A stretch of 64,000 nt of DNA, from contig JBBPIE010000029.1 in the NCBI GenBank assembly GCA_038040485.1, positions 22,703 to 86,702 of the forward strand. The letters are read 5' to 3'. Positions 1 through 8,149 of this stretch are shown here, one piece after another (the stretch's first letter is position 1; each line of letters opens with the position of its first letter). The position numbers were made by a program, and so were the translations under genes. The notes beneath the pieces were generated by a model. That model was given only the letters and a program-made list of their open reading frames with translations. It did not search any database and was not told the DNA's origin. The stretch is from Onstottus_B arcticum. GTDB taxonomy: Bacteria; Acidobacteriota; Blastocatellia; UBA7656.

Positions 1-525
1 CGAACGTAGCGGCTCGCCGAAGTAGCGGGGCTCGTGCTGATCGTCTTCATCTGCTAGCGGGAAGTATGCGGTAGACATCGGGTGCAACACGCTTGCCAGT
101 AGCCGGCCGTCGCGCTTTGTTACTCGCGCAACCTCTCGAAACAGGCCCGCGATGTCGTCAGCGTAGTGCAGTGCCGTTGCGGTTAAGACAAGATCGAACT
201 CGGCGTCGGTGAAGGGAAGCGGTTCGCGAATGTCAGCAACTTGAAGATCGAGTTGGAGTCCGCGCTGGGTGGCTTTCTGCAACGCCAGCGAGATCATGGT
301 CGCCGACAGATCGAGCCCGCTTACCTGCGCGCCTCGCTCAGCGAACCATATTGAGTACGGACCAGCCCCGCACCCGAGGTCGAGCACTCGCTTGCCGGTT
401 ACATCACCAACCAACCTGTCGATCGCGGGACGCTCGATCACCTCCGAAAAGGAATCATCGGTCGAGTTGTAACGGTCGAACGCGCGGCCGCAGGCGTTCC
501 AGGTGCTTTTCACATCGAGAGGCAT
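1..525 (-). CDS. Class I SAM-dependent methyltransferase, 3' end cut by window edge
   Basis: Read on the minus strand from an ATG at 525, this frame stays open to base 1 (175 codons), so the C-terminus is missing. It shows the class I methyltransferase motif I (VLDLGCGAGPYS) for SAM binding, then the acidic end of beta 2 (GLDLS), and a motif VADIREPLPFTDAEFDLV typical of the ubiE/Methyltransf_11 group. The substrate cannot be told from sequence. No clear ribosome binding site precedes the ATG. It is followed upstream by a hairpin-forming repeat block and then guaB on the same strand, which need not be co-transcribed. Confidence 0.85.
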   Translation of the reverse strand, partial: MPLDVKSTWNACGRAFDRYNSTDDSFSEVIERPAIDRLVGDVTGKRVLDLGCGAGPYSIWFAERGAQVSGLDLSATMISLALQKATQRGLQLDLQVADIREPLPFTDAEFDLVLTATALHYADDIAGLFREVARVTKRDGRLLASVLHPMSTAYFPLADEDDQHEPRYFGEPLRS

Positions 526-540
526 AAGAGGAAGTTATGA

Positions 541-658
541 GTGAGGAGTGATGCGTGATGCGTGATGAGTGACGCTGGTGCGGTTGACTCACGCTTAGGA
601 CGTTCTCGAATCACGCATCACGGATCACGGATCACGAATCACGCATCACGCATCACTC
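541..658. repeat. Heptamer repeat block forming a 21-bp perfect inverted repeat
   Basis: Short units related to GTGATGC recur. Bases 546-566 are the exact reverse complement of 638-658, and further ATCACGG/ATCACGA units lie between. The right arm covers the last codons and stop of guaB (stop 653-655), so a hairpin would sit right at the guaB 3' end and could act as a factor-dependent terminator or RNA end protector. No T-run follows. Confidence 0.8.
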
Positions 659-2125
659 AATCCTATAGTTCGGAGCTTCCTTTGTGATAATCACGTCGTG
701 GACGTGGCTCTCGCGCAAGCCTGCCGGGCTCACACGAATAAAGCGTGCGCGTTCCTGGAACTCGGCTATGGTTCGGCACCCGCAGTAGCCCATTCCTGCG
801 CGCAAGCCCCCGACCAGTTGATGCATCAGCGACGACAACGGTCCTTTGTGCGGCACGCGGCCCTCGATGCCTTCCGGCACCAGCTTGGACATCTGCGATT
901 CGCCGGATTGTCCGTATCGGTCGCGGCTTCCTTCCTTCATCGCGGAGATCGAACCCATCCCGCGATACGCCTTGAACGAACGGCCTTGAAACAGAATGAT
1001 CTCTCCGGGGCTTTCGTCTGTGCCCGCGAACAACGAGCCTATCATCACCGAGTCAGCTCCAGCGGCAATTGCTTTCGCGATGTCGCCCGAGTACTTGATG
1101 CCGCCGTCGGCTATCACCGGAACGCCCGAGCCCGAGCTCCTCGCCGCTCGCGCACAATCCAATATCGCTGTGATTTGCGGAACCCCGGCGCCGCTGACAA
1201 CGCGCGTCGTGCAGATCGACCCGGGCCCCATTCCGACTTTGATGGCATCGACGCCGGCAAGTATCAAATCCTTTGTTGCTTCGGCGGTGGCAATGTTGCC
1301 CGCGACGATATCGATCTCCGGGAAGCGGCTCTTGAGCTTCTTCGCCGCGCCGATGACGCTTTCGGTGTGCCCGTGCGCGGTGTCTACAACCAGCGCGTCC
1401 ACTCGCGCGCGCACCAACTCCTCGGCTCGTTCGAGAAAGTCTCCCGCCGCGCCGACCGCCGCAGCCACGCGCAGACGCCCAAGGCTGTCTTTCGCCGCCA
1501 ACGGATACTTGATCGCCTTCTGAATGTCTTTGACCGTGATCAAACCCTTGAGCCGGAAGTCGTCGTCAACCACCAGCAACTTCTCGACGCGATGCTTTTG
1601 AAGAATCGCTTTCGCTTCGTGAAGCGTCGTCCCGACCGGCACGGTGATCAGGTTTTCTTTGGTCATCACCTCGCTGATCGGCAGGTCCATCCGCGTCTCG
1701 AATCTGAGATCGCGATTGGTAAGAATGCCAACCAGCCTGCCGTTCTCTTCGACTATCGGAACGCCCGAGATGTGGTAGCGGTCCATCAATTCCATCGCAT
1801 CCGCAATTGGGTGATCGGGCGTCATCGTGACCGGATCGACTATCATCCCTGACTCGCTGCGTTTCACTTTGTCGGCTTCGTCGCGTTGAGCGTCGATGGG
1901 AAGGTTCTTGTGGATGACGCCGATCCCGCCTTGTTGAGCAATGGCTATCGCGAGGTGCGATTCGGTGACTGTATCCATCGCCGCGGACGAGATTGGAATG
2001 TTCAGGGGGATGTTGCGCGAGAAGCGGGTCGCGGTTTCAGCTTCGGTTGGAAGGACTCCGCTGCGCGCGGGAACGAGTGAAACGTCGTCGAAAGTCAGGG
2101 CTTCGGGGATTTCGCCAGCCAGCAT
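653..2125 (-). CDS. guaB: IMP dehydrogenase
   Basis: Catalyses NAD-dependent oxidation of IMP to XMP, the first committed step of GMP synthesis, in the cytosol. The 490-residue product is the usual length. The (beta/alpha)8 barrel is interrupted by a pair of CBS domains (about residues 95-205; motifs GVPIVEENGRLVGILTNRD and VVDDDFRLKGLITVKD). The catalytic loop GSICTTR places the nucleophile at Cys305, the phosphate site is GGIKYSGD, and YRGMGS precedes the flap. The start at 2125 is chosen over an upstream in-frame ATG (2203) because the protein begins with the family-typical ALTFDDVSLVP region and an AGAGGT ribosome binding site lies 8 bases ahead. Confidence 0.97.
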   Translation of the reverse strand: MLAGEIPEALTFDDVSLVPARSGVLPTEAETATRFSRNIPLNIPISSAAMDTVTESHLAIAIAQQGGIGVIHKNLPIDAQRDEADKVKRSESGMIVDPVTMTPDHPIADAMELMDRYHISGVPIVEENGRLVGILTNRDLRFETRMDLPISEVMTKENLITVPVGTTLHEAKAILQKHRVEKLLVVDDDFRLKGLITVKDIQKAIKYPLAAKDSLGRLRVAAAVGAAGDFLERAEELVRARVDALVVDTAHGHTESVIGAAKKLKSRFPEIDIVAGNIATAEATKDLILAGVDAIKVGMGPGSICTTRVVSGAGVPQITAILDCARAARSSGSGVPVIADGGIKYSGDIAKAIAAGADSVMIGSLFAGTDESPGEIILFQGRSFKAYRGMGSISAMKEGSRDRYGQSGESQMSKLVPEGIEGRVPHKGPLSSLMHQLVGGLRAGMGYCGCRTIAEFQERARFIRVSPAGLRESHVHDVIITKEAPNYRIE

Positions 2126-2308
2126 CGTGCTACCTCTACATGAGTGCGGTGGTTTAGATTCGTGCACTTCTGCTTTGGCTTTGGTGCACGTGATGCCGGC
2201 CAACTAGCTGACCAGCTTCAGAAGCTATCAAAGCGAGCAGCGGAAACGCAAGCGAGGCGGGACTCAGGTACTTGTCTTGCGCCGAGAGTTTTCTCTGCGG
2301 AACCTCTG

Positions 2309-2372
2309 TGTCTCGGCGGCTCTGCGGTTAGTTCGTGTCGAAACCCTCTAACCGCCGAGGCGCCGAGACGCA
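2309..2372. repeat. Imperfect inverted repeat in guaB upstream spacer
   Basis: About 24 bases around 2309-2331 (core GTCTCGGCGGCTCTGCGG) are repeated, inverted with four mismatches, at 2349-2372. It lies between two same-strand genes (the YdeI-like gene ends at 2378; guaB starts at 2125). It may be a REP-like repeat or a terminator for the gene upstream; no T-run is seen. Confidence 0.5.
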
Positions 2373-2377
2373 CACGA

Positions 2378-3004
2378 TCACTTCGTCTGGTACTTCCAGT
2401 TGCGCGACTTTCCTTCCGACATCCATTCGACGGCGGTGTCGAGTCGCTTCTTTCTGGTCGCGTCGGTTTTGGCCTCGGTGACCCATTCGACGTACTCTTT
2501 CTTGTTGCTGTGGTTGAACTGCTCGAACGTGGCGAGAGCCTTCTTGTTTTTCTTCAGCGCAGTCAGGAAGTAGTCCGGTGTCTCCAGTTCTTTTTTCTCT
2601 GTTGGTCTTTTGGGCGTGCGTGGTTTGACTCCGGCATCGTGAACTCTGATGGCCTCTTTGATCTGCTTTACGAACTTCTTTTCTTTGGGCAGGTCCGCGA
2701 GACTTGTGATCCGGCCATACTGTCCCATCGCTTCACCGGCTTGACTGCTGCCACCCATCGGACCCCGCTCCGTGTACCAGAATCCAAGCGCGCAGTGCTC
2801 CTTGAATGAAGCCATGCTGCACAAGATCCGTGCCGCGCGATCGGCAGGGCCCTTGTATTCAAAATGCGGGAAGCCCCACTTGATCGTCTCTTCAACTGTG
2901 GGGCAGGTGTCGTGAATCATTTTTCGGATGTGAGTCAGTATCGGCTTCGCAAAATCGGCGGACTTGCCGATGTAAGCGTCCACGCGCGGATCTTTCTTTC
3001 CCAT
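2378..3004 (-). CDS. YdeI/OmpD-associated-like protein with DUF1801 domain
   Basis: A 208-residue cytosolic protein. The N-terminal half (PRVDAYIGKSADFAKPIL, EETIKWGFPHFEYKG) matches the DUF1801/YdhG fold, thought to be an iron-chaperone-like alpha/beta domain; the C-terminal half (about 140-208, ALATFEQFNHSNKKEYVEWV) matches the YdeI/OmpD-associated helical domain. The biochemical role of the family is not established. The start at 3004 has an AAAGGAG site 8 bases upstream; an in-frame start at 3037 would run into the inverted repeat. No operon partner is obvious. Confidence 0.85.
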   Translation of the reverse strand: MGKKDPRVDAYIGKSADFAKPILTHIRKMIHDTCPTVEETIKWGFPHFEYKGPADRAARILCSMASFKEHCALGFWYTERGPMGGSSQAGEAMGQYGRITSLADLPKEKKFVKQIKEAIRVHDAGVKPRTPKRPTEKKELETPDYFLTALKKNKKALATFEQFNHSNKKEYVEWVTEAKTDATRKKRLDTAVEWMSEGKSRNWKYQTK

Positions 3005-3036
3005 TGTCTCGCTCCTTTGAAAGAGTTCGTAGTCCA

Positions 3037-3120
3037 TGAAGTAGCATAGACTTTAGTCTGTGTCCGATGAAGATTCCTTCTATCGCGTTTCAGACACAGA
3101 CTAAAGTCTATGCTACTTCA
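3037..3120. repeat. Perfect 28-bp inverted repeat, family A (core AGACTTTAGTCT)
   Basis: Bases 3037-3064 are the exact reverse complement of 3093-3120, separated by 28 bases. The same sequence (GTAGCATAGACTTTAGTCTG) recurs as a cluster at 58541-58758, so this is a dispersed repeat family and not a private terminator. Its core is itself nearly palindromic. It sits between two same-strand genes. Confidence 0.9.
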
Positions 3121-3163
3121 GTCGGCTACTTCAGCACTCCAAACTCTTCATCGTGTTTTCTTC

Positions 3164-3553
3164 TCATCGCCCATGATTCGTATCCCACGCCAGGCGAGCT
3201 CGCTTCGAAGCGCTGGCGCGCCAAGCGTCTTCGAGGAGTCCACGGAGTTCATCGAGATGAACGTTTGACACCCGAACCAGCACCCAAGGCCAACAGCGAT
3301 AGTGGTCATTGAGATAGAAAGTCGTTGGATTCACGCCCATCAAGACCTCGCGAGCAGCGAACTCGCATTTGACGACCAGCGTTTCGCCGTCCTGATGGAA
3401 TCGCGCGAGCAACCTCCCGTTGACCTTAAAGGCCGTTGTCCTGTACGAAGTGCCCTCCTTAACTCCGGGTAGCGCCAGCGCAAGCTCACGCACTGTCTCG
3501 AAGGTCACCGGCGCTACTCTGCGCTTGCGATTCTTCGTTCGCGGTTTGTTCAT
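3164..3553 (-). CDS. MmcQ/YjbR family protein
   Basis: A small (129 aa) basic protein with the MmcQ/YjbR signature: FETVRELALALPGVKEGTSY, then KVNGRLLARF, and FYLNDHYRCWPWVLVRV. The family adopts a double-wing fold proposed to bind DNA, without proven function. An ATG at 3553 is used; a TTG four codons earlier is possible. No good ribosome binding site is visible for either. The basic N-terminus (RTKNRKRR) could contact nucleic acid. Confidence 0.85.
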   Translation of the reverse strand: MNKPRTKNRKRRVAPVTFETVRELALALPGVKEGTSYRTTAFKVNGRLLARFHQDGETLVVKCEFAAREVLMGVNPTTFYLNDHYRCWPWVLVRVSNVHLDELRGLLEDAWRASASKRARLAWDTNHGR

Positions 3554-3858
3554 CTTCGATCTCAACTAGTGATTTAGCTTCTGCGTTACGCGCTCAGGAG
3601 TATCGCTTAGGCCTCAGTGTGATAGCAACGAGGATGGCGGCCGAACCCTAACAATGAGGAGGACGCTCACAGCTCAAGATTGAAGGAATGAAAACCAAAC
3701 GAGAAAGACCGCCGGTAAAGCCGGCCGGAACCAAGCGGCTTTTCTGATGCATCAGGACGACATGCGGCGAGGACAGGACGCCGGCCAAGTTCGGGAGTTT
3801 GGTCTAGGTGAATTAGATGCTGAGCAATATGCGTCTAATGGTGGTAGAGGAGCCCGGC

Positions 3859-4221
3859 ATGAAAGCCCTTAGCATTCGCCAACCATGGGCGTGGCTAATA
3901 GTGACTGGCCACAAGGACATCGAGAATCGGACCTGGACGACTTCGTTTCGGGGTGCGTTTCTCATTCACACCGGAAAGACTTTCGACCACGGCGGCTATG
4001 ACTGGGTCCTTTCCGAAATGGGCCTGGCCTTGCCCAAGCCGGTTGAGTTTGAGCGGGGCGGCATAGTGGGCGAAGCGGAGATGATCGACTGCGTCACCCG
4101 CCACAACAGCCCATGGTTTTCCGGACCTTATGGTTTTGTGTTGAAGGGCGCTCGGCGACGGCAGTTTGTGCCGATGAACGGCAAGCTCGGCTTCTTCGAC
4201 GTCGAAGTGGAGTCAGACTAA
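3859..4221 (+). CDS. ASCH domain protein
   Basis: A 120-residue single-domain protein. SIRQPWAWLIVTGHKDIENR is the classic ASCH N-terminal signature (a PUA-like beta barrel with an inner cleft); the rest (RGAFLIHTGKTF, GGIVGEAEMIDC) fits the same barrel. ASCH proteins are predicted RNA or nucleotide binders, some with amidohydrolase activity on modified nucleosides. The start at 3859 has AGAGGAG 8 bases upstream, better than the in-frame ATG at 3817. The next frame opens within 4 bases and the QueC-like gene follows, suggesting one operon. The specific ligand is unknown. Confidence 0.88.
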   Translation: MKALSIRQPWAWLIVTGHKDIENRTWTTSFRGAFLIHTGKTFDHGGYDWVLSEMGLALPKPVEFERGGIVGEAEMIDCVTRHNSPWFSGPYGFVLKGARRRQFVPMNGKLGFFDVEVESD

Positions 4222-4224
4222 CCG

Positions 4225-5056
4225 GTGAAGCCGCAGCAAGTTGGTTGTGGCTACCTCGAGGCGATGGAAATGAAGCTTATACCGGGCAAAGGATCGCGAG
4301 CAACTCGGCAAAAAGTCGGAAAGGTAATTCGAGGCGCGCAGGCAAAGCAGCAAGCCACGATCAAGCTCACTGGGCCTTTGCGGAAAGGGCTCATCATCCT
4401 CATCAAGAGCCCCGAATCAAAGAAAGGCCCTAAATCAGATTTTCGCCAAGTGCTGCCTGCGATCTACATCGACGGGAAACGGGTTACCGAAGCGATTGCG
4501 GGCCAGACGATCGAAATAACCGTCAAGCAACAGGCCTACAAGGGCGACGACGTTTTTCTGGTAGCGATGCCCGGCACACCGAGCCGCCCGCCAGGTCCCG
4601 GTGGCGGCGGCGGGAGTAAACCCGAAGGACCAAAGCCGCGCAAGCCAAAACCTAATCGGCCAAAGCCCCAAGAGCCAGAAGAGCNNNNNNNNNNNNNNNN
4701 NNNNNNNNNNNNNNNNNNNNNNNNNNNNNNNNNNNNNNNNNNNNNNNNNNNNNNNNNNNNNNNNNNNNNNNNNNNNNNNNNNNNCTGAAGAACCAGAAGA
4801 GCCTGAAGAACCAGAAGAGCCTGAAGAACCAGAAGAGCCTGAAGAACCAGAAGAGCCCGAAGAACCAGACGAACCCGAGGGGCCAGGAGGGCCCGACGAG
4901 CCAGAAGGGCCCGAAGAGCCTGAGCCCAACGAACCTGAACCCCCGGCTGGAAACGGTGACGACGGCGCACCGGAACCGCCGGACTTTCCCGATCCCGAGG
5001 ATGTCCCAGCCGAGCCCAAAGAGAAAAGGAAAAAGGGCAGAGGTCCCGGAGGTTAA
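4225..5056 (+). CDS. Pro/Glu-repeat protein interrupted by assembly gap
   Basis: Before the gap the frame encodes a small beta-rich domain (about residues 20-115: ATIKLTGPLRKGLIILIKSP, DFRQVLPAIYIDGKRVTE) and a Gly/Pro/Lys linker. After the gap a frame offset by one base continues with Glu-Glu-Pro repeats, then an acidic Pro-rich tail and a basic end (KEKRKKGRGPGG) to a TAA at 5056. The gap is a nominal 100 N, so the frame change is likely an artefact and this is probably one gene with an unknown number of repeats. Starts at 4225 (GTG), 4264 or 4270 are all possible. No family was recognised. It is sandwiched between an ASCH gene and a QatC-like gene, 26 bases from the latter. Confidence 0.65.
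4685..4784. other. Assembly gap (100 N)
   Basis: Exactly 100 N, a scaffold join of unknown true length. It lies inside an 18-bp tandem repeat (GAAGAACCAGAAGAGCCT units continue from 4785 to about 4866), which explains why the assembly broke here. Confidence 0.99.
4785..4866 (+). repeat. 18-bp tandem repeat coding for Glu-Glu-Pro
   Basis: Near-identical copies of an 18-base unit encode EEPEEP, then decay into DEPEGP-like variants to about 4945. Three-base-multiple units keep the frame, so copy number can vary without breaking the gene. The left part of the array is in the gap. Confidence 0.9.
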
Positions 5057-5082
5057 CACCCGGTTGAACGCGAGGTGATGTT

Positions 5083-7317
5083 ATGAGAATGGCCGACTCA
5101 CTTGTCCAGGGGGCAGCCGGCATGCTCAACGTGGGAGAGCTGACCCAGTCGCTCTGCGGTGTTGCAAGCGCCTTCGAAGGATTCTGCGGCGCTCTCGAGA
5201 GCAAACCGCTCCGGCGTGTGCTGAAGGCGTACGGAGTGGATTGGAGCGCAATCGATGAGGGCTGGTCGGCTCCGGATGCGATTTGGGTTGGGCTCTCGCG
5301 CAAACGCAACTACGAATACCTCCACCACTACGGTATGGGCGAGATAGCAGAGCGCGCCATTAAGAAAGTCGTCGCGTCGCTGGCCCCCACTTGGGAGTCG
5401 GCAGTCGCCGCTCGCCAGGCCGCACGCGAGAGCCAGTTCGAAGCATCGTTGCGTTCGTCGCTCACACGGGCCGGAGCGAATGGCCGGCTGCGGTTGCTCC
5501 TTTCAAACTACTTCTTTGAAATGACCATCGATTATCTGAGGAGACCCACCGAGCATCCAAACCGGGACTGGGGCTACAGCTATCATTTTTTCAGGGCGAA
5601 AGGTCCCGTACCCCGGCATGCCGTTTCACTTCAAGTTGAGATGCGTCGACGCCGGGCGCTCGCGGCGCAGTGCGACGACGCAGCCAGGCGCTTTCTTCCT
5701 TTCTTGCTCAAGGCACTTGCAACCTCCGGCAGTGCTTCCGAGGACGAGATTGGAAGAGGCTTGGCGAAAGTCTTCAACGCTCGTCCAGGCAAGCCACCAA
5801 AGGGCAAAGCGCCGCGGAAGCCTTTCGTCAATGTGGTAGTCGGCACGAAGCCACTCGCGGCGCTCCGGAAATCGTTCTCGGTTGATGAAAAGCGGCTGGT
5901 TAGACTGTTGTTGGATGGGAAGCGGCCAAACGTGACCTGCAAGTTCTCCACTCTGGAGGAATTCCTGGGCCGCCCGTTGCACTCGTTGACCAAAGACTTC
6001 GTGGAAATCGGCGCCGCCGTTTATATGTCGGATCTTCAATGCAGGAGGGAAGCGAATCTGAGTCGGCGTATCGGGTTGGTAATGCCGGTGCGCCACCCGG
6101 ATGTGTGGGCGCGCGCAAAGACCCTTCTGGAGCGTGCTGTGTCGCAGCTTGGCCGCGATGACTTCACGATCCATTTTCAAAAGAAAAAGCAGAAGGCCGA
6201 CCGCAGAGCACCGTTCGCCGGCTCCTCGGAGGGCGAGTGCGTGTGTCTGTTTTCGGGCGGGCTCGACAGTCTCGCCGGCGTGGTGTGGGTTCTTGAGAAG
6301 GGCCTCAAGCCGGTGCTCGTCAGCCACAACGCGAGCGGCATACTCTCTGGTATGCAATCGGCTCTTGTCGACGCAATGGAAGAGGCTTACTGCCGTAAGC
6401 CCGCTAGCTCTTCACCGTCTCGACAGCCACGTAGTGCACTGTCGCGAGCTGGCCGGGGAGGTCAGACGCAAGTCACAAGCGCTGGCAAAGCTCCATTGCT
6501 GGTTGATGGGCAAGAGCCGGTCTTGCGCAGCGTTCGTTTCTACCTGAACAAGAGAAAAGGCAAGAAGGCACCCTACTCACTCCACACAAAACCGGATTCG
6601 ATCATGGCCCAGCACCTGAGGTCGTTCCTGTTCCTGTCGGTTGCCTGTGCGATTGCCGTCGAGTCGGGGATTCAAACCGTCTACGTTTTCGAAAATGGTC
6701 CGCTTGCGATGAATCCTCTGTTGTCGGAAGGAACCGTCACGACCAAGACCGCGCACCCTCACTTCATAACCAGTTTTCGCAAGCTCGCCAGGGCGGTCTT
6801 CGGCGTAGACCTGCGCATCGAGAATCCGTTCCTCTACAAGACGAAGGGAGAGGTCACGCAGATAATCGCTCAATCCGGATTAGCCAGTCTGGTGAAGGAA
6901 TCAAACTCCTGCTGGAATTGGTTTCGAGTGCCGATTGACGCGATGCGACTGGGGATAAAGTATAAGGGCCGGCATGATGGCTGGTGCCTGCCCTGTATTC
7001 TGCGCCGCACTGGAATAGATGCAGCCGGCCTGTGGAAGCAGGACGCGAAGTACCTTGTTGATGTCTTCGAGCGATATCCGCGCCTCAACCGAGACACGAT
7101 TGTGGCGATGGCCGATCTTGTTCGGTTCTGCAAAAACGTGACAATCCTCGGCGATCCTGAGTTGTTGTTGTTAGCGCCCGATCTGTCGGTATGTGACGAA
7201 TACACCGATCCGCGGCTGGTGGCCGCGATGTACCGGAGGCATGCGTTCGAAGTTCTTCAGTGCTTTCGAGAACGGTCGAATGAGCCACTAAGCCACGCGC
7301 TTAAACCGATTCTCTAG
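5083..7317 (+). CDS. QueC-like PP-loop protein resembling QatC
   Basis: A 744-residue protein, about three times the length of QueC (about 230 aa). The C-terminal half is a PP-loop ATP pyrophosphatase: CLFSGGLDSLAGV with the SGGLDS loop at 391-396, ENGPLAMNP, NPFLYKTKGEV, and Cys610 plus C635-x-x-C638 followed by RR as in the zinc site of QueC-type enzymes. The region just before (YMSDLQCRREANLSRRIG, MPVRHPDVWARA) matches the N-terminal module of QatC of the QatABCD anti-phage system rather than tRNA-queuosine QueC. Residues 1-300 are unrecognised. GAGGTGA precedes the ATG. It ends in a CTAG shared tail-to-tail with the next gene. Residues about 432-480 look frame-disturbed (see findings). 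Substrate unknown. Confidence 0.8.
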   Translation: MRMADSLVQGAAGMLNVGELTQSLCGVASAFEGFCGALESKPLRRVLKAYGVDWSAIDEGWSAPDAIWVGLSRKRNYEYLHHYGMGEIAERAIKKVVASLAPTWESAVAARQAARESQFEASLRSSLTRAGANGRLRLLLSNYFFEMTIDYLRRPTEHPNRDWGYSYHFFRAKGPVPRHAVSLQVEMRRRRALAAQCDDAARRFLPFLLKALATSGSASEDEIGRGLAKVFNARPGKPPKGKAPRKPFVNVVVGTKPLAALRKSFSVDEKRLVRLLLDGKRPNVTCKFSTLEEFLGRPLHSLTKDFVEIGAAVYMSDLQCRREANLSRRIGLVMPVRHPDVWARAKTLLERAVSQLGRDDFTIHFQKKKQKADRRAPFAGSSEGECVCLFSGGLDSLAGVVWVLEKGLKPVLVSHNASGILSGMQSALVDAMEEAYCRKPASSSPSRQPRSALSRAGRGGQTQVTSAGKAPLLVDGQEPVLRSVRFYLNKRKGKKAPYSLHTKPDSIMAQHLRSFLFLSVACAIAVESGIQTVYVFENGPLAMNPLLSEGTVTTKTAHPHFITSFRKLARAVFGVDLRIENPFLYKTKGEVTQIIAQSGLASLVKESNSCWNWFRVPIDAMRLGIKYKGRHDGWCLPCILRRTGIDAAGLWKQDAKYLVDVFERYPRLNRDTIVAMADLVRFCKNVTILGDPELLLLAPDLSVCDEYTDPRLVAAMYRRHAFEVLQCFRERSNEPLSHALKPIL

Positions 7318-8114
7318 CCAGCCACAGAGCCGCGTTCCCAATCGCCGCGCAAGAATGCCGACGCGGTTTTGATGAACGCGTCTTTGTGCTCGAAGATGGA
7401 TCCGTGTCCGCCGTTTGGAATCATCCAGAGGTAAGAGCGCGGGATCGCCTCGTACAGTTCCATTGCAATGCTAGCCGGATACAGCGGATCGCGATCGCCG
7501 TGAACAATCAGAGTTCGCGCAGTGATCGTCGAAAGATAAGGAGGGGTGAAATTCATGTCATCGTAGCTGTCCTTGAAGCTGTTGCCGTGCCTCCACAGCG
7601 CGCGAATCTGTTCGTCGCCGTGCTTATGCCATTGCCGCATCATCTGCCACTCTTCTTCACTCCGGTTCTCGGGAGTCATTTGGCTCATGATGGCGCGCGC
7701 CTGGGGTGGAAAGTACGGCGTCGCGCTGGCCAGCACCTGGGCTTCGATGCGGCCGGGTTGCTGTGTGGCCATGTGAATGAGAGTCTTAGCCCCGCCGCTA
7801 ACACCGATCGCTTTGAAATGCTCGATCTCCAGCCGGTCGAGCAACGCAAACACATCCAGCGCGGACTGCCGGAACGTGAACGCGTGCGAAGGATTTGTTG
7901 AACGGCCATGCCCTCGCAGGTCCGGTATGAGCAGTTGGTACTCGCGGGCAAACTCGCCGATAAACGGTTCCCAGTTGCTTCCGCAGCCAGAGAAACCATG
8001 GAGCAACACTAGCGGTTCACCTTCTCCATGGATCTCGCGGTACATCTCCATCGCGTTAACCGACCCTGAATGAATCGGTATCAAACTTCCTTCTTTGCCC
8101 GCTGGAGTATTCAT
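7314..8114 (-). CDS. Alpha/beta hydrolase
   Basis: A 266-residue alpha/beta-hydrolase fold protein without signal peptide. The oxyanion region is VLLHGFSGCGSNW, the nucleophile elbow is GVSGGAK (Ser as nucleophile), the acid is in VHGDRDPLYP, and the catalytic His in GGHGSIFEH. This resembles esterases/epoxide-hydrolase-like enzymes; the substrate is not predictable. The start at 8114 (MNTPAGKEG) is chosen because the frame above it is Cys/Trp-rich and overlaps the upstream gene. Its stop codon overlaps the stop of the convergent QatC-like gene. Confidence 0.9.
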   Translation of the reverse strand: MNTPAGKEGSLIPIHSGSVNAMEMYREIHGEGEPLVLLHGFSGCGSNWEPFIGEFAREYQLLIPDLRGHGRSTNPSHAFTFRQSALDVFALLDRLEIEHFKAIGVSGGAKTLIHMATQQPGRIEAQVLASATPYFPPQARAIMSQMTPENRSEEEWQMMRQWHKHGDEQIRALWRHGNSFKDSYDDMNFTPPYLSTITARTLIVHGDRDPLYPASIAMELYEAIPRSYLWMIPNGGHGSIFEHKDAFIKTASAFLRGDWERGSVAG

Positions 8115-8149
8115 AAGTCGACTTGCCTTCGGCGTTCTCGCTTTCCTTC

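Noticed and set aside
698..1852. 384-codon open frame opposite guaB
   Set aside because: Antisense shadow of a clearly identified IMP dehydrogenase; composition is Arg/His-rich as expected from reversed GC-rich codons.
4435..5309. Ser/Gly- or Leu/Val-rich frames on the minus strand through the gap
   Set aside because: Reversed readings of the Glu-Pro repeat; no start signals, and they run across the N gap.
5083..7317. Assignment as queuosine-pathway QueC
   Set aside because: Length is three times that of QueC, the N-terminal module matches QatC, and no other queuosine genes are nearby.
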